Part shown: in pieces, positions 8,195 through 16,917 of the stretch
Numbering within the stretch: the first letter of the stretch is position 1
How the letters are laid out: every line of letters starts with the position of its first letter
DNA from: Lichenicola sp964247755
GTDB lineage: Bacteria; Pseudomonadota; Alphaproteobacteria; Acetobacterales; Acetobacteraceae
DNA length: 64,000 bases
Assembly (NCBI GenBank): GCA_964247755.1
Contig: CAXTVX010000001.1
Location: forward strand, 372,001 to 436,000
Direction: 5' to 3'
Made by a program: the position numbers and the translations under genes
Notes under the pieces: generated by a model
The model's input: the letters and a program-made list of their open reading frames with translations, nothing else
Told to the model about the DNA's origin: nothing
Databases searched by the model: none

Positions 8195-8869
8195 ATGGAT
8201 GGGGGCAGGTCCGGGATGGTTGCGGCGCTGCAGGCAGCGCTGGACGGCAGCGACAGCACCACGGCGACGCTGGAACGATGGTGCGACGCCTACGGGCTTG
8301 CGGGCCCGGGTCGCCTGGTGGCGCAGCGGCTGCCCGGGCCGGCGCGTCCGCCGGGGCGGCTGCGCCGACGCCGGTTGCGGCTCGGCGCACACGAGCGGCT
8401 GCGCTATCGGCGGGTACTGCTGCGGCTAGGCACGCTGGTGCTGTGCGAGGCGGAGAACTGGTACGTGCCGGAACGGCTTCCTGTATGGATGAGCCGCCTG
8501 CTCGACCGCAGCACGGTCCCGTTCGGACGGGTGGTGGCGCCGCTCGGGTTCCGGCGCCACAGGCTGTCCATGCAGGTGTTTCACGCGCCAGCAACCGGCC
8601 GCGACATTGGGCTCGGTCGCCAGCCGATATTGCGTCAGAAGGCAGTGCTGACCCTTCCGGGCGGACGGCCGTTCTGCGAGGTGGTGGAAACCTTCACCAG
8701 CGCGTTGCTGGCGCCGGCTGCCGTTTGGAACACGGCGGGGAAAGGCTCGATCGCGAACATCACAGTCGACGAGGCCTTCGCCCGTCAGGTGGCGGCCACG
8801 ATCAGGGAGCGAAACCGTTGGTCAGAAGCGGCGGCCCCTCACTGTCCGCGTGGGGCGTGGCGTTGGTGA
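8195..8869 (+). CDS. Chorismate lyase (UbiC)-like protein
   Basis: A 224-residue protein whose central part (LCEAENWYVPERLPVWM, then LLDRSTVPFGRVVAPLGF) matches the chorismate pyruvate-lyase-like fold family, in which the leading segment lies near the ligand pocket. A role in making 4-hydroxybenzoate for ubiquinone, or a ligand-binding role of the UTRA/UbiC fold, is possible; I cannot tell which. The first ~60 residues are Arg-rich and poorly recognisable. It is 15 nt behind glyS and may share its transcript. The last 68 bp overlap an antisense lipoprotein gene. A second start at 8216 is possible. Confidence 0.6.
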   Translation: MDGGRSGMVAALQAALDGSDSTTATLERWCDAYGLAGPGRLVAQRLPGPARPPGRLRRRRLRLGAHERLRYRRVLLRLGTLVLCEAENWYVPERLPVWMSRLLDRSTVPFGRVVAPLGFRRHRLSMQVFHAPATGRDIGLGRQPILRQKAVLTLPGGRPFCEVVETFTSALLAPAAVWNTAGKGSIANITVDEAFARQVAATIRERNRWSEAAAPHCPRGAWRW

Positions 8870-8972
8870 CGGGGCCATTATACGACGCGCAGGCACCGAG
8901 CTGCAGGCAGATGGCGCCGGCGACGAGGCATCGGGCGGCGCCGGCGAGCAATGGATGAAGTGTGTCCCGCAT
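8802..8972 (-). CDS. Small lipoprotein, 56 residues
   Basis: A short reading frame encoding MRDTLHPLLAGAARC followed by a hydrophobic stretch ending in the lipobox LGAC (Cys28), then a 29-residue polar mature part (start CASYNGPVTNATPH). Signal peptide design is textbook: basic/polar n-region, hydrophobic core, then LGA before Cys. It would be lipidated by Lgt and cleaved by LspA, then anchored to the inner or outer membrane. ATG at 8972 has AGG about 8 nt upstream. Its 3' end overlaps the UbiC-like gene on the other strand by 68 bp. Function unknown. Confidence 0.6.
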   Translation of the reverse strand: MRDTLHPLLAGAARCLVAGAICLQLGACASYNGPVTNATPHADSEGPPLLTNGFAP

Positions 8973-9488
8973 CGGTTCGACCTGTCCCTGGATTGCTGGG
9001 GATGCGCCGGCCCGGGCGGGATGGCTGGCCCGTCAACTGAAGGCCGGGGGGCGGGTTGCCTGCCGCCCGCGTTCACTCTTCCGAGGCAGGACGGGCCGGA
9101 TGGCCGGGATGGACATGGTCGTTGCGGGCACGGTGCCGCGCCGCCGGGTCAGGTGCGGAAACCGGCTGGAACGGCCCGATCCGGTTCGTCCGGCGTGTCC
9201 GCGTCCGCATCCGGCTGCCCTGACGGCTCCGATGTGAACGTGGTTCACGGAGTGCCCGGCGCTGCGTCCTGGAGGCCGCGATGCCGCACGGCGCAAGCGG
9301 GGGAGTCACGCAACAGTGTTGGCGGCCGACGCAGGTGGCCTGCTCGTCGACGTGTTAGGTGGCTCGGTGTCGGATCGGGTCCGGTGACGGCGGCGGCCGA
9401 TGAAGGAGTCTCGATGACCCCGGGCTGTCCGCCTGCCGGCTCGGGATTGATCCTGGCGCCTGCCGTCCGGTAGCGGGGAGCCGACACA
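8973..9488. other. Non-coding stretch upstream of OPT transporter
   Basis: About 516 bp with no convincing gene: open frames here have low-complexity, non-protein-like composition on both strands. The one structured element seen is GTGAAC-GTG-GTTCAC at 9234-9248, a perfect 6-bp inverted repeat that could be an operator. It lies about 240 bp before the OPT start and 260 bp before the lipoprotein start on the other strand. Confidence 0.5.
9234..9248. promoter_or_regulatory. Inverted repeat, possible operator
   Basis: GTGAAC-GTG-GTTCAC is a perfect palindrome with a 3-bp centre in the divergent lipoprotein/OPT intergenic region. The size suits a helix-turn-helix dimer. No partner regulator is adjacent. 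Confidence 0.3.
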
Positions 9489-11474
9489 GTGTCCGATGCC
9501 GACGTGACCAGCCAGCACCGGGTGGAGCTGACGCTCCGCGGGCTGCTGCTCGGCGCCCTGATCACGGTCGTGTTCATGGGCGCCAACCTCTACATGGGCC
9601 TGAAGACGGGGATGACCTTCTCGTCCTCCATCCCGGCCGCCGTGATCTCGATGGCGATGCTGCGTCTCCTGGGCCAGGCCGGGATTCTCGAGAACAACAT
9701 CGTCCAGACCCAGGCCTCGGCGGCGGGAACGCTGTGCAACGTCATCCTGGTGCTGCCGGGGCTGGTGCTGGTCGGGCAATGGCACGGGTTCCCGTTCTGG
9801 CAGACCATGCTGGTCTGCCTGCTCGGCGGGCTGCTGGGCGTGATGTTCTCGGTGCCGCTGCGGCGGACCATGGTGGCAGGGAGCGACCTGCCGTTCCCCG
9901 AGGGGGTCGCGGCGGCGGAGGTGCTGCGCGCCGGCCACGCGGAAGGCGGCGACACCGACGGGATCCGGCTGCTGCTGGCCGGAAGTGCCGCCGCGGGAGC
10001 GTTCAACCTGTGCAGCAGCGGCCTGCGCGTGCTGGGCGATGGGCTGTCCGGCTACACCAGGATCGGCGGCGCGGTGTTCGGGGCCGGCACCGGCTTCTCC
10101 CTGGCGCTGGTCGGCGTCGGCTACCTGGTCGGCATTGCCGCCTGCCTGTCCCTGCTGATCGGGGCGGTGCTGGCCTGGGGCGTCGCGGTGCCGCTCCTGA
10201 CCGCGCTGCATCCGGTGACGGGATCGGCGCCAGGCAAGGCGGCGCTGGCGGTGTGGACGTCGCAGGTGCGGCTGATCGGGGCCGGCATCATTGCGGTGGG
10301 CGGCCTGTGGACGGTGGCCACGCTGATCAAGCCGATCGCGGCCAGCGTGGTCCACGGGCTCGAGGCGGTGCGCAACGCCCGGACAGGACGGTCGCAGCCG
10401 AGGCAGGAACGCGACATCCCGATCACCTGGGTGGCGGCGGCCTCGGCGGCGCTGGCGCTGCCGATCGGCGGGCTGTTCGCCGTCTATGCGGCACCGCAGG
10501 CGGGAGCGCTGGGCCTGCCACTCTACGCGGCGCTGATCGTGGGGGCGGCGTTGTTCACGCTGCTGTTCGGCTTCCTGATGGCAGCGGCTTGCGGCTACAT
10601 GGCCGGGCTGCTGGGGTCGTCCAGCAGCCCGATCTCGGGGATCGGCATCCTCACCACCATGTTCGTCTCGCTGCTGCTGGGGCTGGTGCTGCGGCACGCC
10701 CATGCGGCCGCGGGGCCGGACGGGCAGCGCTTCGCGATCGGGCTGGGGCTGTTCGTCACGGCGGCGATCGTCACCGTGTCCTCCATCGCCAACGACAACC
10801 TACAGGACCTGAAGACCGGGCAGCTGGTGGACGCGACACCGTGGCGGCAGCAGGTGGCGCTGCTGGTGGGGGTGTGCGTGGGCGCGATGGTGGTGGCCCC
10901 GCTGCTTGCCCTGCTCTACCACGCCTATGGCTTCATCGGCGCCATGCCGCGTCCGGGCATGGACCCGGGGAGTGCCATGGCGGCGCCGCAGGCATCGCTG
11001 ATGTCGGGCATCGCCAGGGGGATCTTCGACGGCACCCTGCCCTGGACCATGGTGCTGACCGGCATCGCGCTGGGCAGCGTCCTGATCGGCCTGGACGAGT
11101 GGCTGCGCCGCCGCGGCCTGCAGCTTCCGGTGCTGACGGTCGGGATCGGGATGTACCTGCCGCTGAGCGTGGTGATCACCATCGCCATCGGCGGCGTGCT
11201 CGGCTGGTTGGGGGTGGGCGCCTTGCGTCGCGCCGGGGCCGACGGCGATACCGCGGAGCGGGTGCGCCGGCGCGGAGTGCTGGTGGCGTCCGGGTTCCTG
11301 GTCGGCGAAAGCTTCGTCGGCATCCTGATCGCGGCGGTCGACGCGGCGACCGGGCATGGCGGGTCGCTGACCCTCACCGGCGCCGGCTTCGCCTCAATCG
11401 CGACCTGGCTGGGGCTGGCGGTGTTCGCGACCGCGTCCGTGCTGTTCTACCGCCTGGTGTCCCGGCCGGCCTGA
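9489..11474 (+). CDS. OPT-family oligopeptide/metal-chelate transporter
   Basis: A 661-residue inner-membrane protein with roughly 14-16 hydrophobic segments. The N-terminal region ELTLRGLLLGALITVVFMGA, the NLYMGLKTGMTFSSSIPAAV motif and the NNIVQTQASAAGTLCNVI segment identify the oligopeptide transporter (OPT) superfamily, which imports peptides or metal-siderophore complexes driven by protons. The GTG start has GGGGAG about 10 nt upstream. Its 3' end overlaps the convergent egtD gene by 28 bp. Confidence 0.92.
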   Translation: MSDADVTSQHRVELTLRGLLLGALITVVFMGANLYMGLKTGMTFSSSIPAAVISMAMLRLLGQAGILENNIVQTQASAAGTLCNVILVLPGLVLVGQWHGFPFWQTMLVCLLGGLLGVMFSVPLRRTMVAGSDLPFPEGVAAAEVLRAGHAEGGDTDGIRLLLAGSAAAGAFNLCSSGLRVLGDGLSGYTRIGGAVFGAGTGFSLALVGVGYLVGIAACLSLLIGAVLAWGVAVPLLTALHPVTGSAPGKAALAVWTSQVRLIGAGIIAVGGLWTVATLIKPIAASVVHGLEAVRNARTGRSQPRQERDIPITWVAAASAALALPIGGLFAVYAAPQAGALGLPLYAALIVGAALFTLLFGFLMAAACGYMAGLLGSSSSPISGIGILTTMFVSLLLGLVLRHAHAAAGPDGQRFAIGLGLFVTAAIVTVSSIANDNLQDLKTGQLVDATPWRQQVALLVGVCVGAMVVAPLLALLYHAYGFIGAMPRPGMDPGSAMAAPQASLMSGIARGIFDGTLPWTMVLTGIALGSVLIGLDEWLRRRGLQLPVLTVGIGMYLPLSVVITIAIGGVLGWLGVGALRRAGADGDTAERVRRRGVLVASGFLVGESFVGILIAAVDAATGHGGSLTLTGAGFASIATWLGLAVFATASVLFYRLVSRPA

Positions 11475-12451
11475 CCGGCGGCAGGGACACCCGGGTCGCG
11501 GAGCAGGTGCAGGCTGAACAATCCGTCGGCGTCCACCCAGCAGCGGACCGGCTCCCAGCCGGCCTCGCCGACGACCGCACGGAAGCTGTCCGGGTCGTAC
11601 TTGTGGGAGCTGTCGGTGTGGATGCTTTCGCCGGCCTCGAAGCGGATGGGCTGGCCGCCGAGCCGGTATTCGGCCGCCGACAGGGCGACCAGGTGCGCCT
11701 CGACGTGCGGCGGGTCGGGGAGGACGCGCGCCTCGAAGCGGAAGTTGCCGGGATCGAGGGTGCCGCCCAGCTCGCGTGCGATGCGGACCAGCAGGTTGCC
11801 GTGGAACGCGGCCATCAGCCCGTCGGGGCCTGAATAGGCGCGCGACAGGGTGGCCGCGTCGCGGTTCGGGTCGATGCCGACCAGGAACCAGCCCGGTCCG
11901 AGCGCCGTGCGCGCGCGCGACAGGAAGGCGACCACGTCCCGCCTGTCGAAGTTGCCGACGGCGGTGCCGGGGAAGAAGCCGAGCACCGGCCCGCCCGGCA
12001 GGGGCGGCAGCGAGAGCGGCCGCGTGTAGTCGCCCACCACCGGGATCACGGCCAGCTCCGGATAGTCCCGCGCGATCCTGCCCGCGGCGACGGCCAGGAA
12101 CGCTTCGGAGATCTCGATGGCGACGTAGCATTGTGGCCGGTCGAAGGCGTCGAGCAGGATCCGGATCTTGTGGCTGGCGCCGCTGCCGAACTCGACCAGA
12201 CTGACGTCAGGGCCGACGAGACGGGCGATCTCCGCCGCCTCGCGCCGGAGAAGTGCGGTTTCGCGGCCGGTCGGGTAGTAGTCGCGGCTGTCGCAGATCC
12301 GGTCGAACAGCTCCGAGCCGGTGCGGTCCCACAGGTACTTGCCGGGGATCGACTTCGGCGTCCGCGTCAGGCCGTGCAGCACGTCGGCCAGGAAGGCGGC
12401 GCGATCGTCCGCAGACGGAGGCGGTTCCGGCTGGCCGTCCGAGGCGGTCAT
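11447..12451 (-). CDS. egtD: L-histidine N-alpha-methyltransferase (EgtD-type)
   Basis: SAM-dependent enzyme of 334 residues that trimethylates histidine to hercynine, the first step of ergothioneine synthesis. Recognisable features are LTRTPKSIPGKYLWDRTGS, the YYPTGRETALL segment, the SAM motif VEFGSGASHKIRILLDA and the late GESIHTDSSHKYDPDSF stretch that closes over the amino acid in the family. No egtB sulfoxide synthase is in the window. It follows an unusual methyltransferase gene by 19 bp on the same strand and converges on the OPT transporter with a 28-bp overlap. Confidence 0.88.
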   Translation of the reverse strand: MTASDGQPEPPPSADDRAAFLADVLHGLTRTPKSIPGKYLWDRTGSELFDRICDSRDYYPTGRETALLRREAAEIARLVGPDVSLVEFGSGASHKIRILLDAFDRPQCYVAIEISEAFLAVAAGRIARDYPELAVIPVVGDYTRPLSLPPLPGGPVLGFFPGTAVGNFDRRDVVAFLSRARTALGPGWFLVGIDPNRDAATLSRAYSGPDGLMAAFHGNLLVRIARELGGTLDPGNFRFEARVLPDPPHVEAHLVALSAAEYRLGGQPIRFEAGESIHTDSSHKYDPDSFRAVVGEAGWEPVRCWVDADGLFSLHLLRDPGVPAAGQAGRDTRR

Positions 12452-12470
12452 TCGTGCGGCGGGAGCGGCA

Positions 12471-13463
12471 TCAGGCGGGCCGGGTCGCGGTCAGCGCCAC
12501 GAGCGCGATCCGGTCGGTGTGGTCGTAGGGGGGTTGGGCCAGCTCCTCGCCGAACACGTCGGGATCGACCTCGCGGTAGCTGGTGCGGAAGCCGGCTTCG
12601 CGCAGCGGCGGCTCGACGACGGCGCGGAACGGGTCGTGCCCGCCCTCGATCGCGATTCCGGTGAACAGCACAAGCGTGCCGCCCGGTGCCAGGCGTTCGG
12701 CTGCGGACCGGACGATGGCGATGGCGAGGTCGGCGCCGAGCGCGCCGCCGCCGTGGCGGTAGGCGCGGCCGCGGCCGTCGATCAGGTAGGGCGGATGCGC
12801 GACCACCAGGTCGAACTCGCCCTCGACATCGGACAGGAGGTTGCTGTGGCAGAACCGGAGGTTGGACAGGTCACCGAGTGCGGCGTTGACGGAAGCGAGC
12901 TGGAGTGCGGTGTCGTTGATGTCGACCGCCAGCACCTCGGCCGCCGGGATGCGCGCGGCGATGCGGAGCGCCGCCGCGCCGGAGCCGGAACAGATGTCCA
13001 CCGCACGCCGGGTCGGCCGGGTGGTGGTGTCGAGCCAGGCGTCGACGGTGTCCACGAACTTGTAGGTGTCGGGGCCGAAGAACACGGCGTCGGCGGCGGT
13101 GGTGGGGAACGCCGAGTGCAGGAAGGACAGCCCGCCGAGGGTGGAGATGCGCACGAGGCTGCGATGCCCGCCGGCGTGCTGCTGCACGACCCCGGCCTCC
13201 CGCATCAGGTCGAACAGGCCGGGCGGCAGGATGCCGGGATCGAACGGGCGGCTCCAGCCGAACACGCCGGGGAGGTCGCGCGCGATGGCGTTCTCCGGCC
13301 GGGCGTTCACCCGGGCGTGGCTGGCAGGGGTGATGGTGGTGAACCGGTAGCCGGTCGCGCGCACCGCCTGCGCGAGGCGCAGCAACGCGTCGCTATCGAA
13401 CGCTCCGGATAGCGCCGGCGTGTCGGTGTCCCGTGCATGATCCAAACCGGCGGCCTCGGGCAT
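12471..13463 (-). CDS. Class I SAM methyltransferase, small-MTS type
   Basis: A 330-residue protein. The N-terminal third (FDSDALLRLAQAVRATGY, later FGWSRPF) resembles a recognition domain; the C-terminal two thirds hold the SAM-binding motif AVDICSGSGAAALRIAARI and the catalytic loop FDLVVAHPPYL. The usual (N/D)PPY of PrmC/RsmC-like enzymes is HPPY here, so the target may differ from glutamine or an exocyclic base amine. It lies immediately upstream of egtD on the same transcript. The start at 13463 has no clear ribosome binding site; a downstream start is possible. Confidence 0.75.
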   Translation of the reverse strand: MPEAAGLDHARDTDTPALSGAFDSDALLRLAQAVRATGYRFTTITPASHARVNARPENAIARDLPGVFGWSRPFDPGILPPGLFDLMREAGVVQQHAGGHRSLVRISTLGGLSFLHSAFPTTAADAVFFGPDTYKFVDTVDAWLDTTTRPTRRAVDICSGSGAAALRIAARIPAAEVLAVDINDTALQLASVNAALGDLSNLRFCHSNLLSDVEGEFDLVVAHPPYLIDGRGRAYRHGGGALGADLAIAIVRSAAERLAPGGTLVLFTGIAIEGGHDPFRAVVEPPLREAGFRTSYREVDPDVFGEELAQPPYDHTDRIALVALTATRPA

Positions 13464-13550
13464 TCAAGATCGGGCAAACGTTAGACAGGATTGTATGCAC
13501 CGGCCACCTGGCGGCACCGCCCGGACGTGAAGAACGGGAGGGATGGGCGA

Positions 13551-15089
13551 TCACAGTCGAGTGCGCGCCGCTCCCGGGGGCTGGCTCACGGCATCCTGGC
13601 GCACCAGCAAGGGGATCGTGACGGTGCGGGAGGATCCGTTTGCCGAAGCGACGCCGATCACGGCCGAGTCCGGGCCGGCATAGCCAGTGCCGGGCGTGTA
13701 CATTATCGCGGTGCCGGATACGGTAGCCGCGTTGCAGGCGGCCAGGCGTGAGCCGGGCGGGAAGCCGGGATGGCCGGTGGCGGGGACCAGGCGGATGTCG
13801 CCGTGCGCGGGCGCGCCGACGAGACGGAGCAGCGGCAACGGCTTCGGACCGCAATCGTCGTCGAGAGAGACCACGAAGACGATGCGAGACGGCCGACCGG
13901 CGGGAACGACGCGGGGAGCGGGTCCGGCCTGGGACGGGGACGGCAGGGCGCCGGGGACCCACACCACCTGGTCGTTGACGGCATAGGGCCGGCAGGCGAG
14001 GCCGACGTTGCGGCAGTTGCCCAGCGCGCGGGCCAGCGGATCGAAGCCGCCATGGCTGACGCTGCCGGCTCCGTTGGCGGCGATGGCGAACACGCGCGGG
14101 AACGGCAGGGCCAGGAACTGCCGGTAGCCGGCACGTCCCTTGTCGTTGAGGAAGGGCACCGCGGACGCGTCGGCGAGTGCCGCGAAGCCGGTCGGCGGCG
14201 GGATCGGGATCGGCAGGTACTCAGGATGGATCTCGGCGGCGGGCAGGCCGATCCGGGCGAGGAACGCGTCGACATGCGGAGTCCAGAGCGGCAGCGTCTC
14301 GGAATAGCTCAGCATCTGGTGCGAGTCGGTGCGCAGGCGTCCGACCCGGACCAGCGTGGCCCGGGCGCTCCCCTCGCGGTAGGCGTCGAACACGTCGGTC
14401 CAGGTCAGGGTCGGCATGATGCTGTCGTTGTCGCCGTAGAACCAGAGCGAGGGGAGCCTCGTGTCGCCGCCGAACCGGCGAGCGCCGTCGACCATGGACG
14501 GGTCCGGGGTCGGGCAGTCGGACACGCGCAGCGCGGGCGAGAAGGCCAGCAGGCCGCGAACGCCGGGGACGTCCAGCGTGCCCAGCGCCAGCGTGGTCCA
14601 GCCGCCGAAGCTCTGGCCGCCGACGACGATGCGGTCCGGGTCGATCTGCGGCATCCGGCGCAGCTCGCCGACGACGGCGCGCAGGTCGCGGGCGTTGGCC
14701 AGCCCGATGCCGTCGAGCGCGCAGCCGTCGTGCACAATCTCGCCGCCGGAGTCGGCGAAGCCGCGCGCCATCGGCAGGGCCACCGCGTAGCCGCGGGACA
14801 GGAAGTAGTAGGCGGAATAGGTGTAGCGGTAGCGCGTGCCGCGATCGACCGCGGAGGCGGCGGTGGCGCCGTGGTTGAGCACCGCGAGCGGGAACGGTCC
14901 GCTGCCCGACGGGGTGAACAGCGTGACCTCCAGCTCGACCGGACGGTCCGGGTCGCCGGCAAGCCGGAGCACGGTCTCGTGCAGCGGAGCGGGCGGCACC
15001 AGCGACGCGTCGGCGCCGATCCCGTCCGCCCGGGCGGGGCCGACGGCGAGCAGCGCCAGCGCCAGCATCCGGAACATGAACCTGGTCAC
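13551..15089 (-). CDS. Secreted alpha/beta hydrolase with C-terminal cadherin-like domain
   Basis: A 512-residue exported protein: signal peptide of about 21 residues (cleavage near ARA-DG), a dienelactone-hydrolase/peptidase-like alpha/beta fold with oxyanion region LAVLNHGATAASA and nucleophile elbow VVGGQSFGGW (Ser), and an acid-site candidate WFYGDNDSIMP. The last ~110 residues contain the pattern YTPGTGYAGPDSAVIGV, typical of cadherin-like/Big repeats on cell surfaces. Substrate unknown. It is downstream of, but separated from, the small membrane protein gene (180 bp). Confidence 0.72.
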   Translation of the reverse strand: MTRFMFRMLALALLAVGPARADGIGADASLVPPAPLHETVLRLAGDPDRPVELEVTLFTPSGSGPFPLAVLNHGATAASAVDRGTRYRYTYSAYYFLSRGYAVALPMARGFADSGGEIVHDGCALDGIGLANARDLRAVVGELRRMPQIDPDRIVVGGQSFGGWTTLALGTLDVPGVRGLLAFSPALRVSDCPTPDPSMVDGARRFGGDTRLPSLWFYGDNDSIMPTLTWTDVFDAYREGSARATLVRVGRLRTDSHQMLSYSETLPLWTPHVDAFLARIGLPAAEIHPEYLPIPIPPPTGFAALADASAVPFLNDKGRAGYRQFLALPFPRVFAIAANGAGSVSHGGFDPLARALGNCRNVGLACRPYAVNDQVVWVPGALPSPSQAGPAPRVVPAGRPSRIVFVVSLDDDCGPKPLPLLRLVGAPAHGDIRLVPATGHPGFPPGSRLAACNAATVSGTAIMYTPGTGYAGPDSAVIGVASANGSSRTVTIPLLVRQDAVSQPPGAARTRL

Positions 15090-15269
15090 TGCATCCTCCG
15101 CCCGGATGCGCCGCGTCCGGCGCTATTCAGTGCGGTAGCGCAACGCCTTCGGGACGTAAACAGGGCTGCACGGGCAGGCCAGACGGCAGGCGGTCCGGGA
15201 CGGTGCGCCGCCCGTCCCTGCCGGCCATCATTCCGCTTCCGACACGCCCCGGCGGTAGCCCGCCGGCCG

Positions 15270-15752
15270 TCACGGTCGACGGGTGGAGGCGCCGATCTGC
15301 TGCGTCGAAAAGGCGCCGGCGGCCAGGCCGACTGCCATCGCGGCATAGGCGGCGGCCATGGCCCGCTTCGACAGCACGAACTCCCAGCCCGGGGTGAAGC
15401 GCCTCGGCGTGGCGCCGTAGTCGACGGCAGCGGCGAAGGCGGACATCGCCAGGGCGCGGCACAGCATCGGCAGGGGTCGCAACGAGCGACGGGCAACGAC
15501 GCGCTCGAACGGAACCGCCCAGAACAGGGTGGCGGCGTAATGGGTCAGGATGCCGACGCCGGTGTGGCGCAGGTCGGCACGGGTGACGGAGGCGGCGGCC
15601 TGCCCGTTCAGCCAGTGGCTGGTGGCGTTGACCGGCTGCAGCGCGCCCTTGCCTTCCAGCCGGGCGACGACGGCAAGGGCCAGGGTGGAGGTGGCGGCGG
15701 CGAGGGTGCCGGACCGCAGGGCGCGGCGCAGAACAGGGGTCCAGGTCGCCAT
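15270..15752 (-). CDS. Small membrane protein of unknown function
   Basis: A 160-residue protein with three or four hydrophobic segments (around residues 15-30, 70-85, 100-112 and 135-150). The segment ALQPVNATSHWLNG looks like a conserved feature of an uncharacterised proteobacterial membrane family. I chose ATG at 15752 because GAGG lies 9-10 nt upstream; ATG at 15761 would have the site too close. It follows the PKS-operon flavoprotein by 37 bp on the same strand and may be its fourth gene. Confidence 0.65.
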   Translation of the reverse strand: MATWTPVLRRALRSGTLAAATSTLALAVVARLEGKGALQPVNATSHWLNGQAAASVTRADLRHTGVGILTHYAATLFWAVPFERVVARRSLRPLPMLCRALAMSAFAAAVDYGATPRRFTPGWEFVLSKRAMAAAYAAMAVGLAAGAFSTQQIGASTRRP

Positions 15753-15789
15753 CGGCGGCATCCTCGTCGGGATCAAGGGGTGGGAGGGG

Positions 15790-16917
15790 TCAGGCGGGCA
15801 GGCCGATGCGGTGCAGGGCGTGGTCGGGGATGCGGGTGGCGGCGGCGATCCGGGCGGCCAGCACCGGCAGCAGGGCGGCCACGGCGACGACGGCGTGCTG
15901 GACCGGCCGGTGCACCGCGGCGCGGGACAGCAGGGTGGCGCCGCGCACCTGGCCGGCAACGTCGCGGCGCATTGCGGCACCCAGCGCGTCCGGCCTGGCG
16001 CCGGCGCCGAGCAGGCGGTCGCACAGGGCGGCGCTGTGCAGGGCGATCGACATGCCGTCACCGGTGAAGGAGGGGATCACCGCGGCCTGATCGCCGAGGC
16101 GCCACACCGCGTCGTCGGCGGCGGCGACCAGGCCGTAGGGGATGGCGGCGATCGTCAGCGGGCGGGGCTGCAACGGCTCGGAGCCGGCGAGGCGGCGGTC
16201 GAGCAGCGGAGCGTGGTCGCGGATCGCGCGTGACAGGGCGTCCCAGGTTCCGCCCAGCGCTGCGAGGCGGGAGCGGCGGACCAGCAGGCAGAGCGTGGCC
16301 TCGGCGTCGGAGACCAGCTGCAGGCCGGCGTAGCCGCCGGGGAACAGGGTGAGCTCGACATGGCCATCGACCGCGCGGCGCTGCGCGGGGTCGAGGCGGA
16401 GATGCAGCTTGTACCCGACCAGGTCGTTCTGCCGGCCGGGCGGCCGGCGCCAGCCGCGCAGGTCGTGCTTGCCGGTGGCGAGCGCCGCGTCGCGGGCATC
16501 GAGCGTGGTGCCGTCCTCCAGGCGGATGCGGTGGCCGCCGCCGTGCGGGTCGAGCGCGCGGGCGCGCCGGCCACGCAGGATCGTGGCGCCGGCGTCGGCG
16601 GCGCGGTCGAGCAGCAGGGCGTCCAGCACGCGGCGGGACAGGCCGACGCCCTCGAACGGCAGGGTGGCGGTGGCGGTACGGCGGCCGGCGGACAGGCGGA
16701 CGCGGTCGATCGTCACGCCGCCGAGCGCCCGGGCGTCCAGGCCGAGGGCCTGGAGGTGCAGCAGCGCCTCGCGCGACAGGAACTCGCCGCACACCTTGTC
16801 GTGGGACCCGGGCTCGCGTTCGACCAGCACGACCCGCCTGCCCCGCTGAGCGGCACGCAGCGCCAGCGCGCCGCCGGCGAGGCCGCCGCCGATCACGGCG
16901 AGGTCGGCGGCGGTCAT
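15790..16917 (-). CDS. FAD-dependent oxidoreductase of the type III PKS operon
   Basis: A 375-residue flavoprotein of the geranylgeranyl-reductase/UbiH-like hydroxylase group. It has the dinucleotide motif AVIGGGLAGGALALRAAQRG, the VCGEFLSREALLHL segment, and the FAD ribityl motif WRLGDQAAVIPSFTGDGMS. By analogy with SrsC of the Streptomyces griseus phenolic-lipid operon it probably hydroxylates or oxidises the aromatic product of the neighbouring polyketide synthase; this is inference. Its ATG overlaps the stop of the methyltransferase gene (ATGA). Confidence 0.82.
   Translation of the reverse strand: MTAADLAVIGGGLAGGALALRAAQRGRRVVLVEREPGSHDKVCGEFLSREALLHLQALGLDARALGGVTIDRVRLSAGRRTATATLPFEGVGLSRRVLDALLLDRAADAGATILRGRRARALDPHGGGHRIRLEDGTTLDARDAALATGKHDLRGWRRPPGRQNDLVGYKLHLRLDPAQRRAVDGHVELTLFPGGYAGLQLVSDAEATLCLLVRRSRLAALGGTWDALSRAIRDHAPLLDRRLAGSEPLQPRPLTIAAIPYGLVAAADDAVWRLGDQAAVIPSFTGDGMSIALHSAALCDRLLGAGARPDALGAAMRRDVAGQVRGATLLSRAAVHRPVQHAVVAVAALLPVLAARIAAATRIPDHALHRIGLPA

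Noticed and set aside
5966..8392. Very long open frame (about 808 codons) antisense to glyS
   Set aside because: Arg/Pro/Gln/His-rich translation typical of the mirror frame in GC-rich genes; glyS on the other strand has all family motifs.
8960..9200. GGTTCGACC- and GGTTCGTCC-like segments resembling tRNA T-arms
   Set aside because: No matching acceptor, D or anticodon stems could be drawn around them.
8850..9473. Possible 207-residue plus-strand gene before the OPT transporter
   Set aside because: Gly/Ala/Ser/Arg-rich sequence with no domain or ribosome binding site, and it overlaps the UbiC-like and lipoprotein genes.
9306..10703. Open frame of about 465 codons antisense to the OPT transporter
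   Set aside because: Low-complexity Gln/Arg/His-rich translation with no domain; it is the mirror of a real membrane protein gene.
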